NCBI RefSeq assembly: GCF_019048065.1
Contig: NZ_CP077291.1
Location: 62,001-126,000 of the forward strand
Direction of reading: 5' to 3'
DNA from: Citrobacter farmeri
GTDB lineage: Bacteria; Pseudomonadota; Gammaproteobacteria; Enterobacterales; Enterobacteriaceae
Length of the DNA: 64,000 nucleotides
Both the position numbers and the translations under genes were made by a program. The notes beneath the pieces were generated by a model. The model was not told where the DNA came from, made no database searches, and saw nothing but the letters and a program-made list of their open reading frames with translations. Below, in pieces: positions 42,372 to 56,961 of this stretch. Position 1 is the first letter of the stretch. Each line of letters starts with the position of its first letter.

Positions 42372-43778
42372 ATGCGAATGATGCGAGGACATAAGGATAC
42401 GGTAGCCCGATGGTTGAGCGGGGTGCTCCCCGCCGTCATCCTGACTCTGGTTGGGTTATTTGCCGTGATGGTGATCCGCGATTACGGGCGTGAAAGTGAG
42501 GCGGCGCGTCAGACGCTGCTGGAAAAGGGCAGCGTGCTCATCCGCGCGCTGGAGTCGGGGACGCGCGTCGGAATGGGCATGCGGATGCATCATGCCCAGC
42601 AGCAAACGCTACTCGAAGAGATGGCGGGGCAGCCTGGCGTACTGTGGTTTGCTGTGACGGATGCTCAGGGCAACGTCGTGATGCACAGCGATCCTGCGCA
42701 GGTCGGGAGAACGCTCTACTCGCCAGCAGAAATGCAAACATTAAATCCGGGAGAAGAGACACGCTGGCGTCCGGTTAACGCGACGGATACGCAGGGGGAA
42801 CCCGTTCCGGCGCTGGAGATTTATCGTCAGTTCCAGCCGCTGTTTTTCCCTGGCCGGCACGGTATGCGCGCGATGTCGCGTGGGAATGGCGGAATGTCTG
42901 ACTCTGCCCAACAATCTATTTTTATCGCCTTTGATGCCAGCGATTTGGCCGTGACGCAGGCGCGTGAGTGCCGCAATACGCTGATTATGCTTTTCGCGCT
43001 GACCACCGTGCTACTGGCGACCCTTATGACGTTTTTCTGGTACCGGCGATACCTGCGTTCTCGCCAGCTTTTGCAGGATGAGATGAACCGCAAAGAGAAG
43101 CTGGTGGCGCTCGGGCATCTGGCGGCAGGCGTCGCACATGAGATTCGTAATCCGTTGTCATCTATCAAAGGGCTGGCAAAGTACTTTGCTGAACGCGCGC
43201 CAGCGGGCGGTGAAGCGCATGAGCTGGCGCAGGTGATGGCGAAAGAGGCCGACCGTTTAAACCGAGTGGTAAGCGAGTTGCTGGAACTGGTGAAGCCAGC
43301 GCATTTATCCCTGCAGCCCGTGGATCTCAATGCGGTGATCGCTCACTCTCTCCAGTTAATTAGCCAGGACGCGCAGAATCGGGCGATCGATCTGCAATTT
43401 GCGCCTGACTCTGCGCTACCGCTCATTCAGGCCGATCCGGACAGGCTGACGCAGGTACTGCTGAATCTTTATCTGAATGCAATTCATGCCATCGGGAATC
43501 AGGGGACCATTCGTGTTGAGGCAAGCACAAGCGGAACCGATCGCGTTAAAATCGCCGTTGTAGACAGTGGGAAAGGGATTGCGCCAGAACAGTTGGCCGC
43601 CATTTTTACCCCTTACTACACAACCAAAGCGGACGGTACGGGACTGGGGTTGGCGGTGGTACAGAACATCATTGAACAGCATGGCGGGACGATTCAGGTG
43701 GATAGTCCGGCAGGTAAGGGCGCAACGTTCACCCTCTGGCTCCCGGTGACGTTAACACGTAAGGATTCACAAGGATGA
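42372..43778 (+). CDS. zraS: Sensor histidine kinase ZraS
   Basis: Membrane kinase that responds to zinc and envelope stress and phosphorylates ZraR. The start chosen at 42372 (MRMMRGHKDTVARWL) gives 468 residues; ATGs at 42378 and 42381 are alternatives, and a much longer upstream frame crosses the promoter. Seen: membrane helix at about 15-35, a periplasmic loop with His/Met-rich parts (GMRMHHAQQQ), second helix near 205-225, H-box AAGVAHEIRNPLSS, N-box LNLYLNAIHAIG, and ATP-lid DSGKGIAPEQ and GTGLGLAVV. The stop overlaps zraR by 4 bp. Confidence 0.95.
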   Translation: MRMMRGHKDTVARWLSGVLPAVILTLVGLFAVMVIRDYGRESEAARQTLLEKGSVLIRALESGTRVGMGMRMHHAQQQTLLEEMAGQPGVLWFAVTDAQGNVVMHSDPAQVGRTLYSPAEMQTLNPGEETRWRPVNATDTQGEPVPALEIYRQFQPLFFPGRHGMRAMSRGNGGMSDSAQQSIFIAFDASDLAVTQARECRNTLIMLFALTTVLLATLMTFFWYRRYLRSRQLLQDEMNRKEKLVALGHLAAGVAHEIRNPLSSIKGLAKYFAERAPAGGEAHELAQVMAKEADRLNRVVSELLELVKPAHLSLQPVDLNAVIAHSLQLISQDAQNRAIDLQFAPDSALPLIQADPDRLTQVLLNLYLNAIHAIGNQGTIRVEASTSGTDRVKIAVVDSGKGIAPEQLAAIFTPYYTTKADGTGLGLAVVQNIIEQHGGTIQVDSPAGKGATFTLWLPVTLTRKDSQG

Positions 43779-45100
43779 TTCGCGCAAAGATCGACATTCT
43801 GGTGGTGGATGACGATGTCAGCCACTGCACCATTTTACAGGCATTACTGCGGGGATGGGGTTATGACGTCGCGCTGGTGTACAGCGGTCGAGCCGCACTC
43901 GAGCAGGTACGTGAACACGTCTTTGACCTCGTGCTGTGTGACGTGCGCATGGCAGAGATGGACGGCATCGAGACGCTGAAAGAGATCAAGGCGCTGAACC
44001 CGGCCATTCCGGTACTGATCATGACCGCATTTTCCAGCGTGGAGACGGCAGTAGAGGCGCTGAAGACCGGCGCGCTGGATTATTTGATCAAACCGCTGGA
44101 TTTTGACCATCTACAAACGACACTGGAAAACGCGCTGGCGCATTCGCGAGAGCCCGCCAGCGAGTTGCCCTCCGTTTCCGCCTCGCAGTTTGGAATGGTT
44201 GGCAAAAGCCCGGCGATGCAACAACTGCTCAGTGAGATTGCGATGGTCGCCCCTTCGGATGCGACAGTGCTGATTCATGGTGACTCCGGCACCGGGAAAG
44301 AGCTGGTGGCGCGCGCGTTGCATGCGAGCAGTGCACGGAGCGACAAACCGCTGGTGACACTGAACTGCGCGGCACTCAACGAGTCGTTGCTGGAATCTGA
44401 GCTGTTCGGCCATGAAAAAGGGGCATTTACCGGTGCCGACAAACGCCGGGAAGGACGCTTTGTCGAAGCCAACGGCGGCACATTGTTTCTTGATGAAATT
44501 GGCGATATCTCGCCGATGATGCAGGTGCGGTTACTCCGGGCGATTCAGGAACGCGAAGTGCAGCGCGTGGGCAGCAATCAGACGCTCTCGGTTGATGTTC
44601 GTCTGATTGCCGCGACCCATCGAGATCTGGCGGAAGAGGTGCAGGCCGGTCGATTTCGTCAGGATCTCTACTACCGCCTGAACGTCGTGACGATTGAAAC
44701 ACCGGCGCTGCGTCAACGGCGGGAAGATATCCCTCTGCTGGCGGACCACTTTCTTCAGCGCTTTGCTAAACGCAATCGTAAGGCAGTCAAAGGGTTTACC
44801 CCGCGAGCCATGGATCTGCTGATTCACTACGACTGGCCGGGGAATATCCGCGAACTGGAAAATGCAATTGAGCGCTCGGTGGTCCTGCTGACCGGGGAGT
44901 ATATTTCTGAGCGCGAGTTGCCGCTGGCGATTGCGAATCAGCCGCTGCCATTCGTGGCGGATCGGGCCATTCAGCCGTTGGTGGAAGTCGAAAAAGAGGT
45001 GATTCTGGCGGCGCTGGAGAAAACGGGCGGCAACAAAACAGAAGCCGCCCGTCAGTTAGGGATTACGCGAAAGACATTACTGGCGAAACTCTTGCGTTAG
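43775..45100 (+). CDS. zraR: Sigma-54 dependent response regulator ZraR
   Basis: NtrC-class activator of 441 residues. Receiver domain (about 1-120) with the acidic pocket VVDDD and phospho-Asp in LCDVRMAEMDG; AAA+ domain with Walker A GDSGTGKE, the sigma-54 contact loop GAFTGA, and Walker B TLFLDEIGD; C-terminal Fis-type helix-turn-helix (GGNKTEAARQLGITRKTLL). ZraR drives zraP and its own operon through the sites found between them. The stop overlaps the convergent purD stop by 4 bp. Confidence 0.97.
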   Translation: MIRAKIDILVVDDDVSHCTILQALLRGWGYDVALVYSGRAALEQVREHVFDLVLCDVRMAEMDGIETLKEIKALNPAIPVLIMTAFSSVETAVEALKTGALDYLIKPLDFDHLQTTLENALAHSREPASELPSVSASQFGMVGKSPAMQQLLSEIAMVAPSDATVLIHGDSGTGKELVARALHASSARSDKPLVTLNCAALNESLLESELFGHEKGAFTGADKRREGRFVEANGGTLFLDEIGDISPMMQVRLLRAIQEREVQRVGSNQTLSVDVRLIAATHRDLAEEVQAGRFRQDLYYRLNVVTIETPALRQRREDIPLLADHFLQRFAKRNRKAVKGFTPRAMDLLIHYDWPGNIRELENAIERSVVLLTGEYISERELPLAIANQPLPFVADRAIQPLVEVEKEVILAALEKTGGNKTEAARQLGITRKTLLAKLLR

Positions 45101-46386
45101 TTCTGTTCACGCTCGATGGCGCGCCAGCCGATGTCTTTGCGACAGAAACTGTCATCCCAGTGGATATCAGTCATTAAGGCATAGGCGCGTTTCTGCGCAT
45201 CGGCCACGGTGTCACCCAGCGCGGTAACGCACAGCACGCGACCACCGCTGGTAACGACCTGCTCGTCATCGGCCAGTTTGGTCCCTGCATGGAACACTTT
45301 ACCATCTGCCACATCCTCCAACGGCAGACCGTGGATCACGTCACCGGTGCGATAATCGCCAGGATAACCGCCCGCCGCCATCACGACGCCGAGCGAGGCG
45401 CGTTCATCCCACTCGGATTTTTGCTCATCCAGTTTGCCTTCGCAGGCGGCCAGGCAGAGCTCAACCAGGTCGGACTTCATGCGCAGCATGATGGGCTGCG
45501 TTTCAGGATCGCCAAAACGGCAGTTGAATTCGATTACCTTTGGATTGCCCTGCTTGTCGATCATCAAACCGGCATACAGGAAACCGGTATAGGTGTTACC
45601 TTCTGCCGCCATACCCTTCACGGTAGGCCAGATAATGCGTTCCATCGTGCGCTGGTGGACGACATCCGTCACCACTGGTGCCGGAGAGTAGGCGCCCATA
45701 CCGCCGGTGTTCAGCCCGGTGTCGCCATCACCTACGCGCTTATGATCCTGACTGGTCGCCATTGGCAAGACGTGCTCACCGTCGACCATCACGATAAAGC
45801 TGGCTTCTTCGCCATCAAGAAACTCTTCAATCACGATACGATGACCCGCATCGCCAAACGCGTTGCCTGCCAGCATGTCCTGTACGGCGGCTTCGGCTTC
45901 TTCCAGCGTCATTGCGACGATCACGCCTTTACCGGCTGCCAGACCGTCAGCTTTAATGACGATCGGGGCACCTTTCTCACGCAGGTAGGCGAGGGCCGGT
46001 TCGACTTCGGTAAAGTTCTGGTATTCGGCCGTCGGGATCTGGTGGCGAGCAAGGAAATCTTTGGTGAACGCTTTGGAGCCTTCCAGTTGTGCGGCACCAG
46101 CGGTTGGACCGAAGATGTTCAGGCCAGCGGCACGGAAGGTATCAACCACGCCTTTCACCAGCGGCGCTTCCGGGCCTACGATCGTCAGGTCAATCTTTTC
46201 ACTCTGGGCAAAGCTCAGCAGCGCCGGAATATCGGTCGCGCTAATAGCGACATTTTGCAGCGTCGGTTCCAGCGCGGTACCGGCGTTACCCGGCGCAACA
46301 AACACAGTTGTTACTTTCGGTGACTGAGCGGCTTTCCATGCCAGAGCGTGCTCGCGCCCGCCGTTTCCGATAACTAATACTTTCAT
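45097..46386 (-). CDS. purD: Phosphoribosylamine-glycine ligase PurD
   Basis: ATP-grasp enzyme making glycinamide ribonucleotide, step two of purine synthesis. 429 residues from MKVLVIGNGGREHALAWK; the ATP-grasp part includes IVIKADGLAAGKGV and IEFNCRFGDPE. I used the ATG at 46386; a start 12 bases upstream lacks support. It lies 11 bp downstream of purH in the purHD operon. Confidence 0.97.
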   Translation of the reverse strand: MKVLVIGNGGREHALAWKAAQSPKVTTVFVAPGNAGTALEPTLQNVAISATDIPALLSFAQSEKIDLTIVGPEAPLVKGVVDTFRAAGLNIFGPTAGAAQLEGSKAFTKDFLARHQIPTAEYQNFTEVEPALAYLREKGAPIVIKADGLAAGKGVIVAMTLEEAEAAVQDMLAGNAFGDAGHRIVIEEFLDGEEASFIVMVDGEHVLPMATSQDHKRVGDGDTGLNTGGMGAYSPAPVVTDVVHQRTMERIIWPTVKGMAAEGNTYTGFLYAGLMIDKQGNPKVIEFNCRFGDPETQPIMLRMKSDLVELCLAACEGKLDEQKSEWDERASLGVVMAAGGYPGDYRTGDVIHGLPLEDVADGKVFHAGTKLADDEQVVTSGGRVLCVTALGDTVADAQKRAYALMTDIHWDDSFCRKDIGWRAIEREQN

Positions 46387-46397
46387 GTCTCGCTCCA

Positions 46398-47987
46398 TTA
46401 ATGGCGGAAGTGGCGCATGTCGGTGAAGATCATTGCAATACCGTGTTCATCAGCGGCAGCAATCACTTCATCATCACGGATAGAACCGCCAGGCTGGATC
46501 ACGCAGCTCACACCGACGGCGGCGGCAGCATCAATACCATCGCGGAAAGGGAAGAAGGCATCGGAGGCCATGGCGGAACCTTTCACTTCCAGGCCTTCAT
46601 CAGCGGCTTTGATCCCGGCGATTTTGGCGGAGTAGACGCGGCTCATCTGGCCTGCGCCAATGCCGATGGTCATGTTCTCTTTGGCGTAAACAATGGCGTT
46701 GGATTTAACGAACTTCGCGACTTTCCAGCAGAACAGCGCGTCACGCAGTTCCTGTTCGGTCGGCTGGCGCTTAGTGACCACGCGCATTTCACCGGCAGTG
46801 ACCATCCCCAGATCGCGGTCCTGAACCAACAGACCCCCGTTAACACGTTTGAAATCCAGACCCGGCACGCGCTGCGCCCATTGGCCGCAGGTCAGAACGC
46901 GAACGTTCTGCTTGGCGGCGGTGATTTTAAGCGCATCTTCGCTGGCGGACGGGACGATAATCACCTCGACAAACTGACGGGAAATAATGGCCTGCGCGGT
47001 TTCCGCATCCAGTTCGCGGTTGAAGGCAATAATGCCGCCAAAGGCAGAGGTCGGATCCGTTTTATACGCACGGTCGTATGCATCGAGAATCGAGGTGCTT
47101 ACCGCTACGCCGCAGGGGTTAGCATGCTTCACAATCACGCAGGCGGGTTCGGCGAACTCTTTGACACACTCCAGCGCTGCGTCGGTATCAGCGATGTTGT
47201 TATAAGACAGCGCTTTACCCTGTACCTGGGTCGCGGTAGCAACGGATGCTTCTTTAACATCTTCTTCTATATAGAAGGCAGCCTGCTGGTGGCTGTTCTC
47301 GCCATAACGCATATCCTGCTTCTTAATGAAGTTCAGGTTCAGCGTGCGCGGGAAACGACCTGCGGCTTCTTTGCTTTCGCCGTGATAGGCCGGAACCATG
47401 CTGCCAAAGTAGTTGGCGATCATGCTGTCGTAAGCGGCGGTGTGTTCGAAGGCTTTAATTGCGAGGTCGAAACGGGTGTCGAGGGTCAGTGAGCCTTCGT
47501 TAGCATCCATCTCGTTAATAATGGCGTTGTAGTCGCTGCTCTTCACCACAATGGCGACATCTTTATGGTTCTTCGCGGCGGAGCGCACCATGGTCGGCCC
47601 GCCAATATCGATATTCTCTACCGCATCTTCCAGTGAGCAGCCTTCACGGGCAACGGTCTGGGCGAACGGATAAAGGTTAACAACCACCATATCGATTGGC
47701 GCGATACCGTGCTGTTCCATAATCCCGTCATCCTGGCCGCGACGACCGAGGATGCCGCCGTGTACCTTAGGATGCAGGGTCTTCACGCGTCCATCCATCA
47801 TTTCCGGGAAACCGGTGTAATCGGAAACTTCGGTCACCGGCAGACCTTTCTCTGCTAACAGACGGGCAGTGCCCCCTGTCGACAGTAGCTCCACACCACG
47901 TGCGGAAAGTGCCTGGGCGAATTCGACGATACCGGCTTTGTCAGAAACACTGAGCAGAGCGCGGCGGACTGGACGACGTTGTTGCAT
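46398..47987 (-). CDS. purH: Bifunctional AICAR transformylase / IMP cyclohydrolase PurH
   Basis: Carries out the last two steps to IMP. The 529-residue protein has an N-terminal MGS-like cyclohydrolase domain (about 1-199, [27 protein letters not shown]) and a C-terminal transformylase domain with the catalytic KHANPCG motif. First gene of purHD; a PurR operator lies about 110 bp upstream. In E. coli purH also stands beside rrnE. Confidence 0.98.
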   Translation of the reverse strand: MQQRRPVRRALLSVSDKAGIVEFAQALSARGVELLSTGGTARLLAEKGLPVTEVSDYTGFPEMMDGRVKTLHPKVHGGILGRRGQDDGIMEQHGIAPIDMVVVNLYPFAQTVAREGCSLEDAVENIDIGGPTMVRSAAKNHKDVAIVVKSSDYNAIINEMDANEGSLTLDTRFDLAIKAFEHTAAYDSMIANYFGSMVPAYHGESKEAAGRFPRTLNLNFIKKQDMRYGENSHQQAAFYIEEDVKEASVATATQVQGKALSYNNIADTDAALECVKEFAEPACVIVKHANPCGVAVSTSILDAYDRAYKTDPTSAFGGIIAFNRELDAETAQAIISRQFVEVIIVPSASEDALKITAAKQNVRVLTCGQWAQRVPGLDFKRVNGGLLVQDRDLGMVTAGEMRVVTKRQPTEQELRDALFCWKVAKFVKSNAIVYAKENMTIGIGAGQMSRVYSAKIAGIKAADEGLEVKGSAMASDAFFPFRDGIDAAAAVGVSCVIQPGGSIRDDEVIAAADEHGIAMIFTDMRHFRH

Positions 47988-48053
47988 GGTAAATCCCCTG
48001 GATTTGACGATTACAGAGAGCGTTAGCTGAATTTTTCGTGAAAAACTTAGCTA

Positions 48054-48111
48054 ACGCCCCTTACGGGGCATCCTTTCTTTTGCGGGGGCATTGTAACGAA
48101 AACGTTTGCGC
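48054..48111 (-). promoter_or_regulatory. PurR operator and leader hairpin of purHD
   Basis: ACGAAAACGTTTGCGC (48096-48111) matches the PurR palindrome ACGCAAACGTTTNCGT closely. Just downstream toward purH a short hairpin (CCCC-TTAC-GGGG, near 48057-48068) lies in the leader. Repression of purHD by PurR with hypoxanthine or guanine is known in E. coli. Confidence 0.85.
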
Positions 48112-48292
48112 AACGCTCGCGAATTTTTCTTTTTCGATTCTGGCGCTAATTTTCTCTCTATAACGATCCCATGCAGGAGGAAAGATCGGGCAAATGATCC
48201 CTGTGATTGTGGATAAGTCTGTGTGTAAAAGGGTATAAGGCGGGGTTTTGCTGGGGAATGCAGCAGTCAGTCATTTTTCTGATATTTTTCTA

Positions 48293-48320
48293 TTGCGGAT
48301 ACTCGGGAACTCCCTATAAT
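48293..48320 (+). promoter_or_regulatory. rRNA operon promoter P1 (second operon)
   Basis: TTGCGG (48293-48298) and TATAAT (48315-48320) with a 16-bp spacer and GCGCC discriminator. The region 48112-48292 upstream is A/T-rich in parts and holds no gene, leaving space for UP element and Fis sites. Confidence 0.9.
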
Positions 48321-48402
48321 GCGCCTCCATCGACACGGCGGATGTGAATCACTTCACACAAACAGCCGGTTCGGTTGAAGAGAAAAATCCTGAAAATCAG
48401 GG

Positions 48403-48430
48403 TTGACTCTGAAAGAGGAAAGCGTAATAT
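48403..48430 (+). promoter_or_regulatory. rRNA operon promoter P2 (second operon)
   Basis: TTGACT (48403-48408) and TAATAT (48425-48430), spacer 16 bp. Sequence upstream of 48467 is unlike that of the first operon, showing the two promoter regions are distinct. Confidence 0.88.
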
Positions 48431-48610
48431 ACGCCACCTCGCGACAGAGCGCTGAAGCGCGTCGCAACTGCTCTTTAACAATTTATCAGACAATCTGTGT
48501 GGGCACTCAAAGTGACATGGATTCTTAACGTCGCAAGACGAAAAATGAATACCAAGTCTCTGAGTGAACACGTAATTCATTACGAAGTTTAATTCACGAG
48601 CATCAAACTT

Positions 48611-50152
<1,542 letters not shown>

Positions 50153-50323
50153 CCTTAAAGAACCTGCCTTTGTAGTGTCCACACAGATTGTCTGATGAAA
50201 AGTAAAAAGCAAGGCGTTTACGCGTTGGGAGTGAGGCTGAACAGAATAAGGCCGCTCGCTTTCTATTAATGAAAGCTCACCCTACACGAAAATATCACGC
50301 AGCGCGTGATAAGCAATTTTCGT

Positions 50324-50399
50324 GTCCCCTTCGTCTAGAGGCCCAGGACACCGCCCTTTCACGGCGGTAACAGGGGTTCGAATCCCCTAGGGGACGCCA
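50324..50399 (+). tRNA. gltV: tRNA-Glu (anticodon TTC)
   Basis: 76-nt cloverleaf GTCCCCTTCGTCTAGAG...CTAGGGGACGCCA, anticodon TTC in CTTTCAC. Single tRNA of the second 16S-23S spacer. Confidence 0.98.
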
Positions 50400-50581
50400 C
50401 TTGCGCGGGAATGTGTGAAAGGCGTTGCCACCGATATCTCAAAACTGACTTCAGAGTCATGTTTGAGATATTTGCTCTTTAAAAATCTGGATCAAGCTGA
50501 AAATTGAAACGACACACAGTTAATGTGTGTTCGAGTCTCTCAAATTTTCGCAATCAGAAGTGAAACATCTTCGGGTTGTGA

Positions 50582-53488
<2,907 letters not shown>

Positions 53489-53581
53489 ACAACGCCGAAG
53501 ATGTTTTGGCGTGAGAGACATCAATATCAGCTTGATAACAGATTATGTCACTTTGTGGAAACGGGGTGATGAAACAGAATT

Positions 53582-53701
53582 TGCCTGGCGGCAGTAGCGC
53601 GGTGGTCCCACCTGACCCCATGCCGAACTCAGAAGTGAAACGCCGTAGCGCCGATGGTAGTGTGGGGTCTCCCCATGTGAGAGTAGGGAACTGCCAGGCA
53701 T
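53582..53701 (+). rRNA. rrf: 5S ribosomal RNA (second operon)
   Basis: 120 nt, identical to the first copy. It is followed by mobB (minus), the neighbour of rrnA in E. coli, so by context this operon is an rrnE/rrnA hybrid. Confidence 0.98.
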
Positions 53702-53711
53702 CAAATCAAGC

Positions 53712-53746
53712 GAAAGGCCCGGTCGAAAGACCGGGCCTTTTTGCGT
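53712..53746 (+). terminator. rRNA operon terminator (second operon)
   Basis: Same AAAGGCCCGGTC-GAAA-GACCGGGCC stem and T-tract as after the first operon. Confidence 0.95.
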
Positions 53747-53803
53747 TTTGAACACGATGAATTGCAGGCGTGCTATCTGGCAGAGCAGGGTACCGAGGCC
53801 GGT

Positions 53804-54310
53804 TTATTGTGTCTTCAGCCAACGCAAAATGAATACTGAAATCTGCTGTATATCATTGATATCTAATTGCGGAATATCCACACTGAGTTGAACATCACTG
53901 GCGATTGCAATAACGTGCTCATCGATGGTCAGCTCCTCCACACTGCGACCGTATCCTTGTCGAAACAATAAGATCTTCGCGACGGCTTCGTGCTTAAATC
54001 CCTCAACCAGCACCATATCCAGTGTGGAAGTATCCATCCTGCTGACCAGGTACGCTAAATCCAGTTCGGGTGCTTCTGGCGTCTCGGTCATCAATGCCCA
54101 ACGTTGTTGGCTGGCGACCAGCGTTTGCGCTGCTCCCGCTTTACGCAGTTCGTAACTATCTTTTCCCGGCTTATCCACGTCCATATCATGATGTGTATGC
54201 TTAATAAGACCCGGACGGATCCCTGCAGCGCACAGGGCCGGGATTAGCTTCCTGAGCAGCGTCGTTTTTCCCGTTCCACTCCACGCGGCGATAGCCAGTA
54301 AAGGGATCAT
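53804..54310 (-). CDS. mobB: Molybdopterin-guanine dinucleotide biosynthesis protein MobB
   Basis: GTP-binding accessory protein that helps MobA attach GMP to molybdopterin. The start at 54310 ([17 protein letters not shown]) gives 168 residues with the P-loop SGTGKTT near residues 11-17; [27 protein letters not shown] sequence is the family signature. It overlaps mobA by 4 bp. A frame start 15 bases upstream is inside mobA. Confidence 0.95.
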   Translation of the reverse strand: MIPLLAIAAWSGTGKTTLLRKLIPALCAAGIRPGLIKHTHHDMDVDKPGKDSYELRKAGAAQTLVASQQRWALMTETPEAPELDLAYLVSRMDTSTLDMVLVEGFKHEAVAKILLFRQGYGRSVEELTIDEHVIAIASDVQLSVDIPQLDINDIQQISVFILRWLKTQ

Positions 54311-54891
54311 TGTTTTTCCTGCCATTTATCAAGCTCCTCAAGGGTATTCACATTCACAAACGCTTCCTTGCAGTCGCTGAAATCAACGGCATGTCCACCA
54401 GCCTGACGCATAAAAACCATCACCCGTCGCTCACCAGACTGCAGATAGGTCTGCAAAAACGGTTGCACCGAGCGGTGAACCAGCGCAATGGTGGGATGAT
54501 CCCGTTCTCCATCGTGCACCCACACCACCGGTGCCTGATCGCGACTGGTACGTAATCGGGCAACCAGCGTCTGCGGGATAAAAGGGGTGTCACAGGGGCA
54601 AAACAGAAACCAGTCTCCGTTTTCCTGTTGGAAAACAGAAAGCATACCCGCCAGCGGACCGGGAAAATCCGCTATTACATCCGAAATGACTTTCAGGCCG
54701 CCTGAGCGATAAATCTCCTGATGCCGATTGGCATTCACAACCACCGTATTCAGTTGCGATAACAGCGTATCGGCGACATGTTTCCACAGCGGTTTCCCTT
54801 GAAGCTCAAGCAAGCCTTTATCAATGCCCCCCATTCGCCTGGCCTTTCCGCCAGCCAGTACAACCCCTGTTATTGCACTATCCTGATTCAC
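54307..54891 (-). CDS. mobA: Molybdenum cofactor guanylyltransferase MobA
   Basis: Adds GMP to Mo-molybdopterin to form the cofactor used by nitrate, formate and DMSO reductases. The 194 residues include the nucleotidyltransferase loop [19 protein letters not shown], the metal-binding [10 protein letters not shown] and the C-terminal [10 protein letters not shown]. First gene of mobAB, divergent from yihD. Confidence 0.96.
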   Translation of the reverse strand: MNQDSAITGVVLAGGKARRMGGIDKGLLELQGKPLWKHVADTLLSQLNTVVVNANRHQEIYRSGGLKVISDVIADFPGPLAGMLSVFQQENGDWFLFCPCDTPFIPQTLVARLRTSRDQAPVVWVHDGERDHPTIALVHRSVQPFLQTYLQSGERRVMVFMRQAGGHAVDFSDCKEAFVNVNTLEELDKWQEKQ

Positions 54892-54960
54892 TGATATCGC
54901 CTCTTTTATTGTGGGATTGACCCTGCTAACGTGTCTGTCTCAAGAGTAAGGAGCACGACC

Positions 54961-55230
54961 ATGAAATGTAAACGCCTGAATGAAGTTATTGAACTCCTCC
55001 AGCCAGCCTGGCAAAAAGAGCCCGACCTTAACCTGATGCAATTTTTGCAGAAACTGGCGAAAGAGTCAGGTTTTGACGGTGAACTGGCGGATTTAACCGA
55101 CGACATTCTGATCTATCACCTGAAAATGCGCGACTCTGCAAAAGACGCAGTAATTCCCGGTATCCAGAAAGACTACGAGGAAGATTTCAAAACGGCGCTG
55201 CTGCGCGCCCGTGGCGTAATTAAAGAGTAA
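54961..55230 (+). CDS. yihD: DUF1040 family protein YihD
   Basis: Conserved 89-residue protein of unknown function ([17 protein letters not shown] to RARGVIKE), helical and soluble by composition. I chose the ATG at 54961 because AGGAGC precedes it and homologues begin there; a frame start 30 bases earlier lacks support. Confidence 0.93.
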   Translation: MKCKRLNEVIELLQPAWQKEPDLNLMQFLQKLAKESGFDGELADLTDDILIYHLKMRDSAKDAVIPGIQKDYEEDFKTALLRARGVIKE

Positions 55231-55306
55231 AAGCTTGTAAGCGGGGCCACCGAAGTTGTTATGAAATGATATCCTGAATCATTCGACGTATTTTCCGGAT
55301 GATGGG

Positions 55307-56293
55307 ATGAACAACAACGCTTTCAATTTCCAGACATTACACCCGGATACCATCATGGATGCGCTGTTTGAGCAGGGGATCCGGGTGGATTCTGGTCTTA
55401 CCCCGCTTAACAGCTACGAAAACCGTGTTTACCAGTTTCAGGATGAAGATCGCCTGCGTTTTGTCGTCAAATTTTATCGCCCTGAGCGCTGGTCGGTTGA
55501 CCAGATCCTGGAAGAGCACCAGTTTGCGATTGAACTGCTCGAAGATGACGTCCCGGTTGCCGCGCCGCTGGCTTTTAATGGTCAGACGCTGTTATCGCAT
55601 CAAGGCTTCCACTACGCGATTTTCCCAAGCGTAGGCGGTCGGCAATTCGAAGCGGACAATATCGATCAAATGGAAGCGGTGGGCCGTTATCTGGGGCGTC
55701 TGCATCAGACCGGTCGTAAGCAGCCATTTACCTGGCGACCGACCATTGGGCTGGACGAATACCTCGTTGAGCCGCGTAAACTCTTCGAGCATGCTCAACT
55801 CATTCCGTCGGCACAAAAGGCCGCCTTCCTGAAGGCGACGGATGCGCTAATTGTCGCCGTCACTGAGCGGTGGCATACGAATTTTGACAGCCTGCGTCTA
55901 CATGGTGATTGTCACGCCGGAAATATCCTCTGGCGCGAGGGGCCGCTGTTCGTCGATTTAGATGATTCCCGCAACGGTCCTGCCATTCAGGATCTGTGGA
56001 TGCTTCTTAATGGTGATAAAGCTGAGCAGCGTATGCAGCTTGAGACGATTATTGAAGCTTATGAAGAAGTTAATGAGTTCGAAACTTCCGAAATTGAACT
56101 GATTGAACCTTTACGTGCTATGCGTTTGGTTTATTATCTTGCCTGGCTGATGCGTCGTTGGGACGATCCTGCGTTTCCTAAAAACTTCCCGTGGTTAACC
56201 GGGGAAGATTACTGGCAACGACAGACCGCGACATTTATCGAGCAGGCAAAAGTTCTGCAAGAACCCCCATTACAATTAACACCTATGTATTAA
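55307..56293 (+). CDS. srkA: Stress response kinase SrkA (YihE/RdoA)
   Basis: Cytoplasmic Ser/Thr protein kinase of the aminoglycoside-phosphotransferase fold that counters MazEF-linked cell death and takes part in the Cpx response. The 328 residues include the catalytic loop LHGDCHAGN and the metal-binding [10 protein letters not shown]. dsbA starts 14 bp after the stop, and the pair is cotranscribed in E. coli. Confidence 0.96.
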   Translation: MNNNAFNFQTLHPDTIMDALFEQGIRVDSGLTPLNSYENRVYQFQDEDRLRFVVKFYRPERWSVDQILEEHQFAIELLEDDVPVAAPLAFNGQTLLSHQGFHYAIFPSVGGRQFEADNIDQMEAVGRYLGRLHQTGRKQPFTWRPTIGLDEYLVEPRKLFEHAQLIPSAQKAAFLKATDALIVAVTERWHTNFDSLRLHGDCHAGNILWREGPLFVDLDDSRNGPAIQDLWMLLNGDKAEQRMQLETIIEAYEEVNEFETSEIELIEPLRAMRLVYYLAWLMRRWDDPAFPKNFPWLTGEDYWQRQTATFIEQAKVLQEPPLQLTPMY

Positions 56294-56307
56294 TCGGAGA
56301 CGTAATC

Positions 56308-56931
56308 ATGAAAAAGATTTGGCTGGCGCTGGCTGGTATGGTTTTAGCTTTTAGCGCATCGGCTGCGCAATTCGAGGATGGTAAGCAGTATACCACCCTG
56401 GAAAAGCCCGTTGCCGGTGAACCGCAGGTGCTGGAGTTTTTCTCATTCTATTGCCCACATTGCTACCAGTTTGAAGAAGTCCTTCATGTTTCTGAGAACG
56501 TGAAGAAAAAACTTCCTGAAGGCGTCAAAATGACCAAATACCACGTTGAGTTCCTGGGGCCGTTGGGCAAGGATCTGACGCAGGCGTGGGCCGTCGCGAT
56601 GGCACTGGGCGTAGAAGATAAAGTGACAGTGCCGATGTTTGAAGGCGTACAGAAAACCCAGACGGTGCAGAGCGTTGCGGATATTCGTAAAGTATTCGTG
56701 GATGCTGGCATTAAAGGCGAAGATTACGATGCCGCGTGGAACAGCTTTGTCGTGAAATCACTGGTTGCGCAGCAGGAGAAAGCCGCTGCCGATCTGCAGT
56801 TGCAGGGCGTTCCGGCAATGTTTGTTAATGGCAAATATCAGGTGAATCCGCAGGGCATGGATACCAGCAGCATGGATATCTTTGTTCAGCAATATGCGGA
56901 CACGGTGAAATACCTTGTCGGTAAGAAATAA
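56308..56931 (+). CDS. dsbA: Thiol:disulfide interchange protein DsbA
   Basis: Periplasmic oxidant that forms disulfide bonds in exported proteins and is re-oxidised by DsbB. 207 residues with a signal peptide (1-19, cut before AQFEDGK), the active site CPHC at residues 49-52 of the precursor, and the cis-Pro loop [11 protein letters not shown]. The longer frame upstream runs through srkA. The yihF gene that follows dsbA in E. coli is absent; yihG comes directly. Confidence 0.97.
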   Translation: MKKIWLALAGMVLAFSASAAQFEDGKQYTTLEKPVAGEPQVLEFFSFYCPHCYQFEEVLHVSENVKKKLPEGVKMTKYHVEFLGPLGKDLTQAWAVAMALGVEDKVTVPMFEGVQKTQTVQSVADIRKVFVDAGIKGEDYDAAWNSFVVKSLVAQQEKAAADLQLQGVPAMFVNGKYQVNPQGMDTSSMDIFVQQYADTVKYLVGKK

Positions 56932-56935
56932 AAGC

Positions 56936-56961
56936 AACGCCGGTCACTGACCGGCGTTTTT
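56936..56961. terminator. Terminator between dsbA and yihG
   Basis: AACGCCGGTCA-CTG-ACCGGCGTTTTTG hairpin with T-tract, between convergent genes. Confidence 0.92.

Noticed and set aside
46401..47492. A 363-codon plus-strand frame opposite purH, and a 344-codon one opposite purD
   Set aside because: Overlap completely with well supported genes on the other strand; no recognisable domains.
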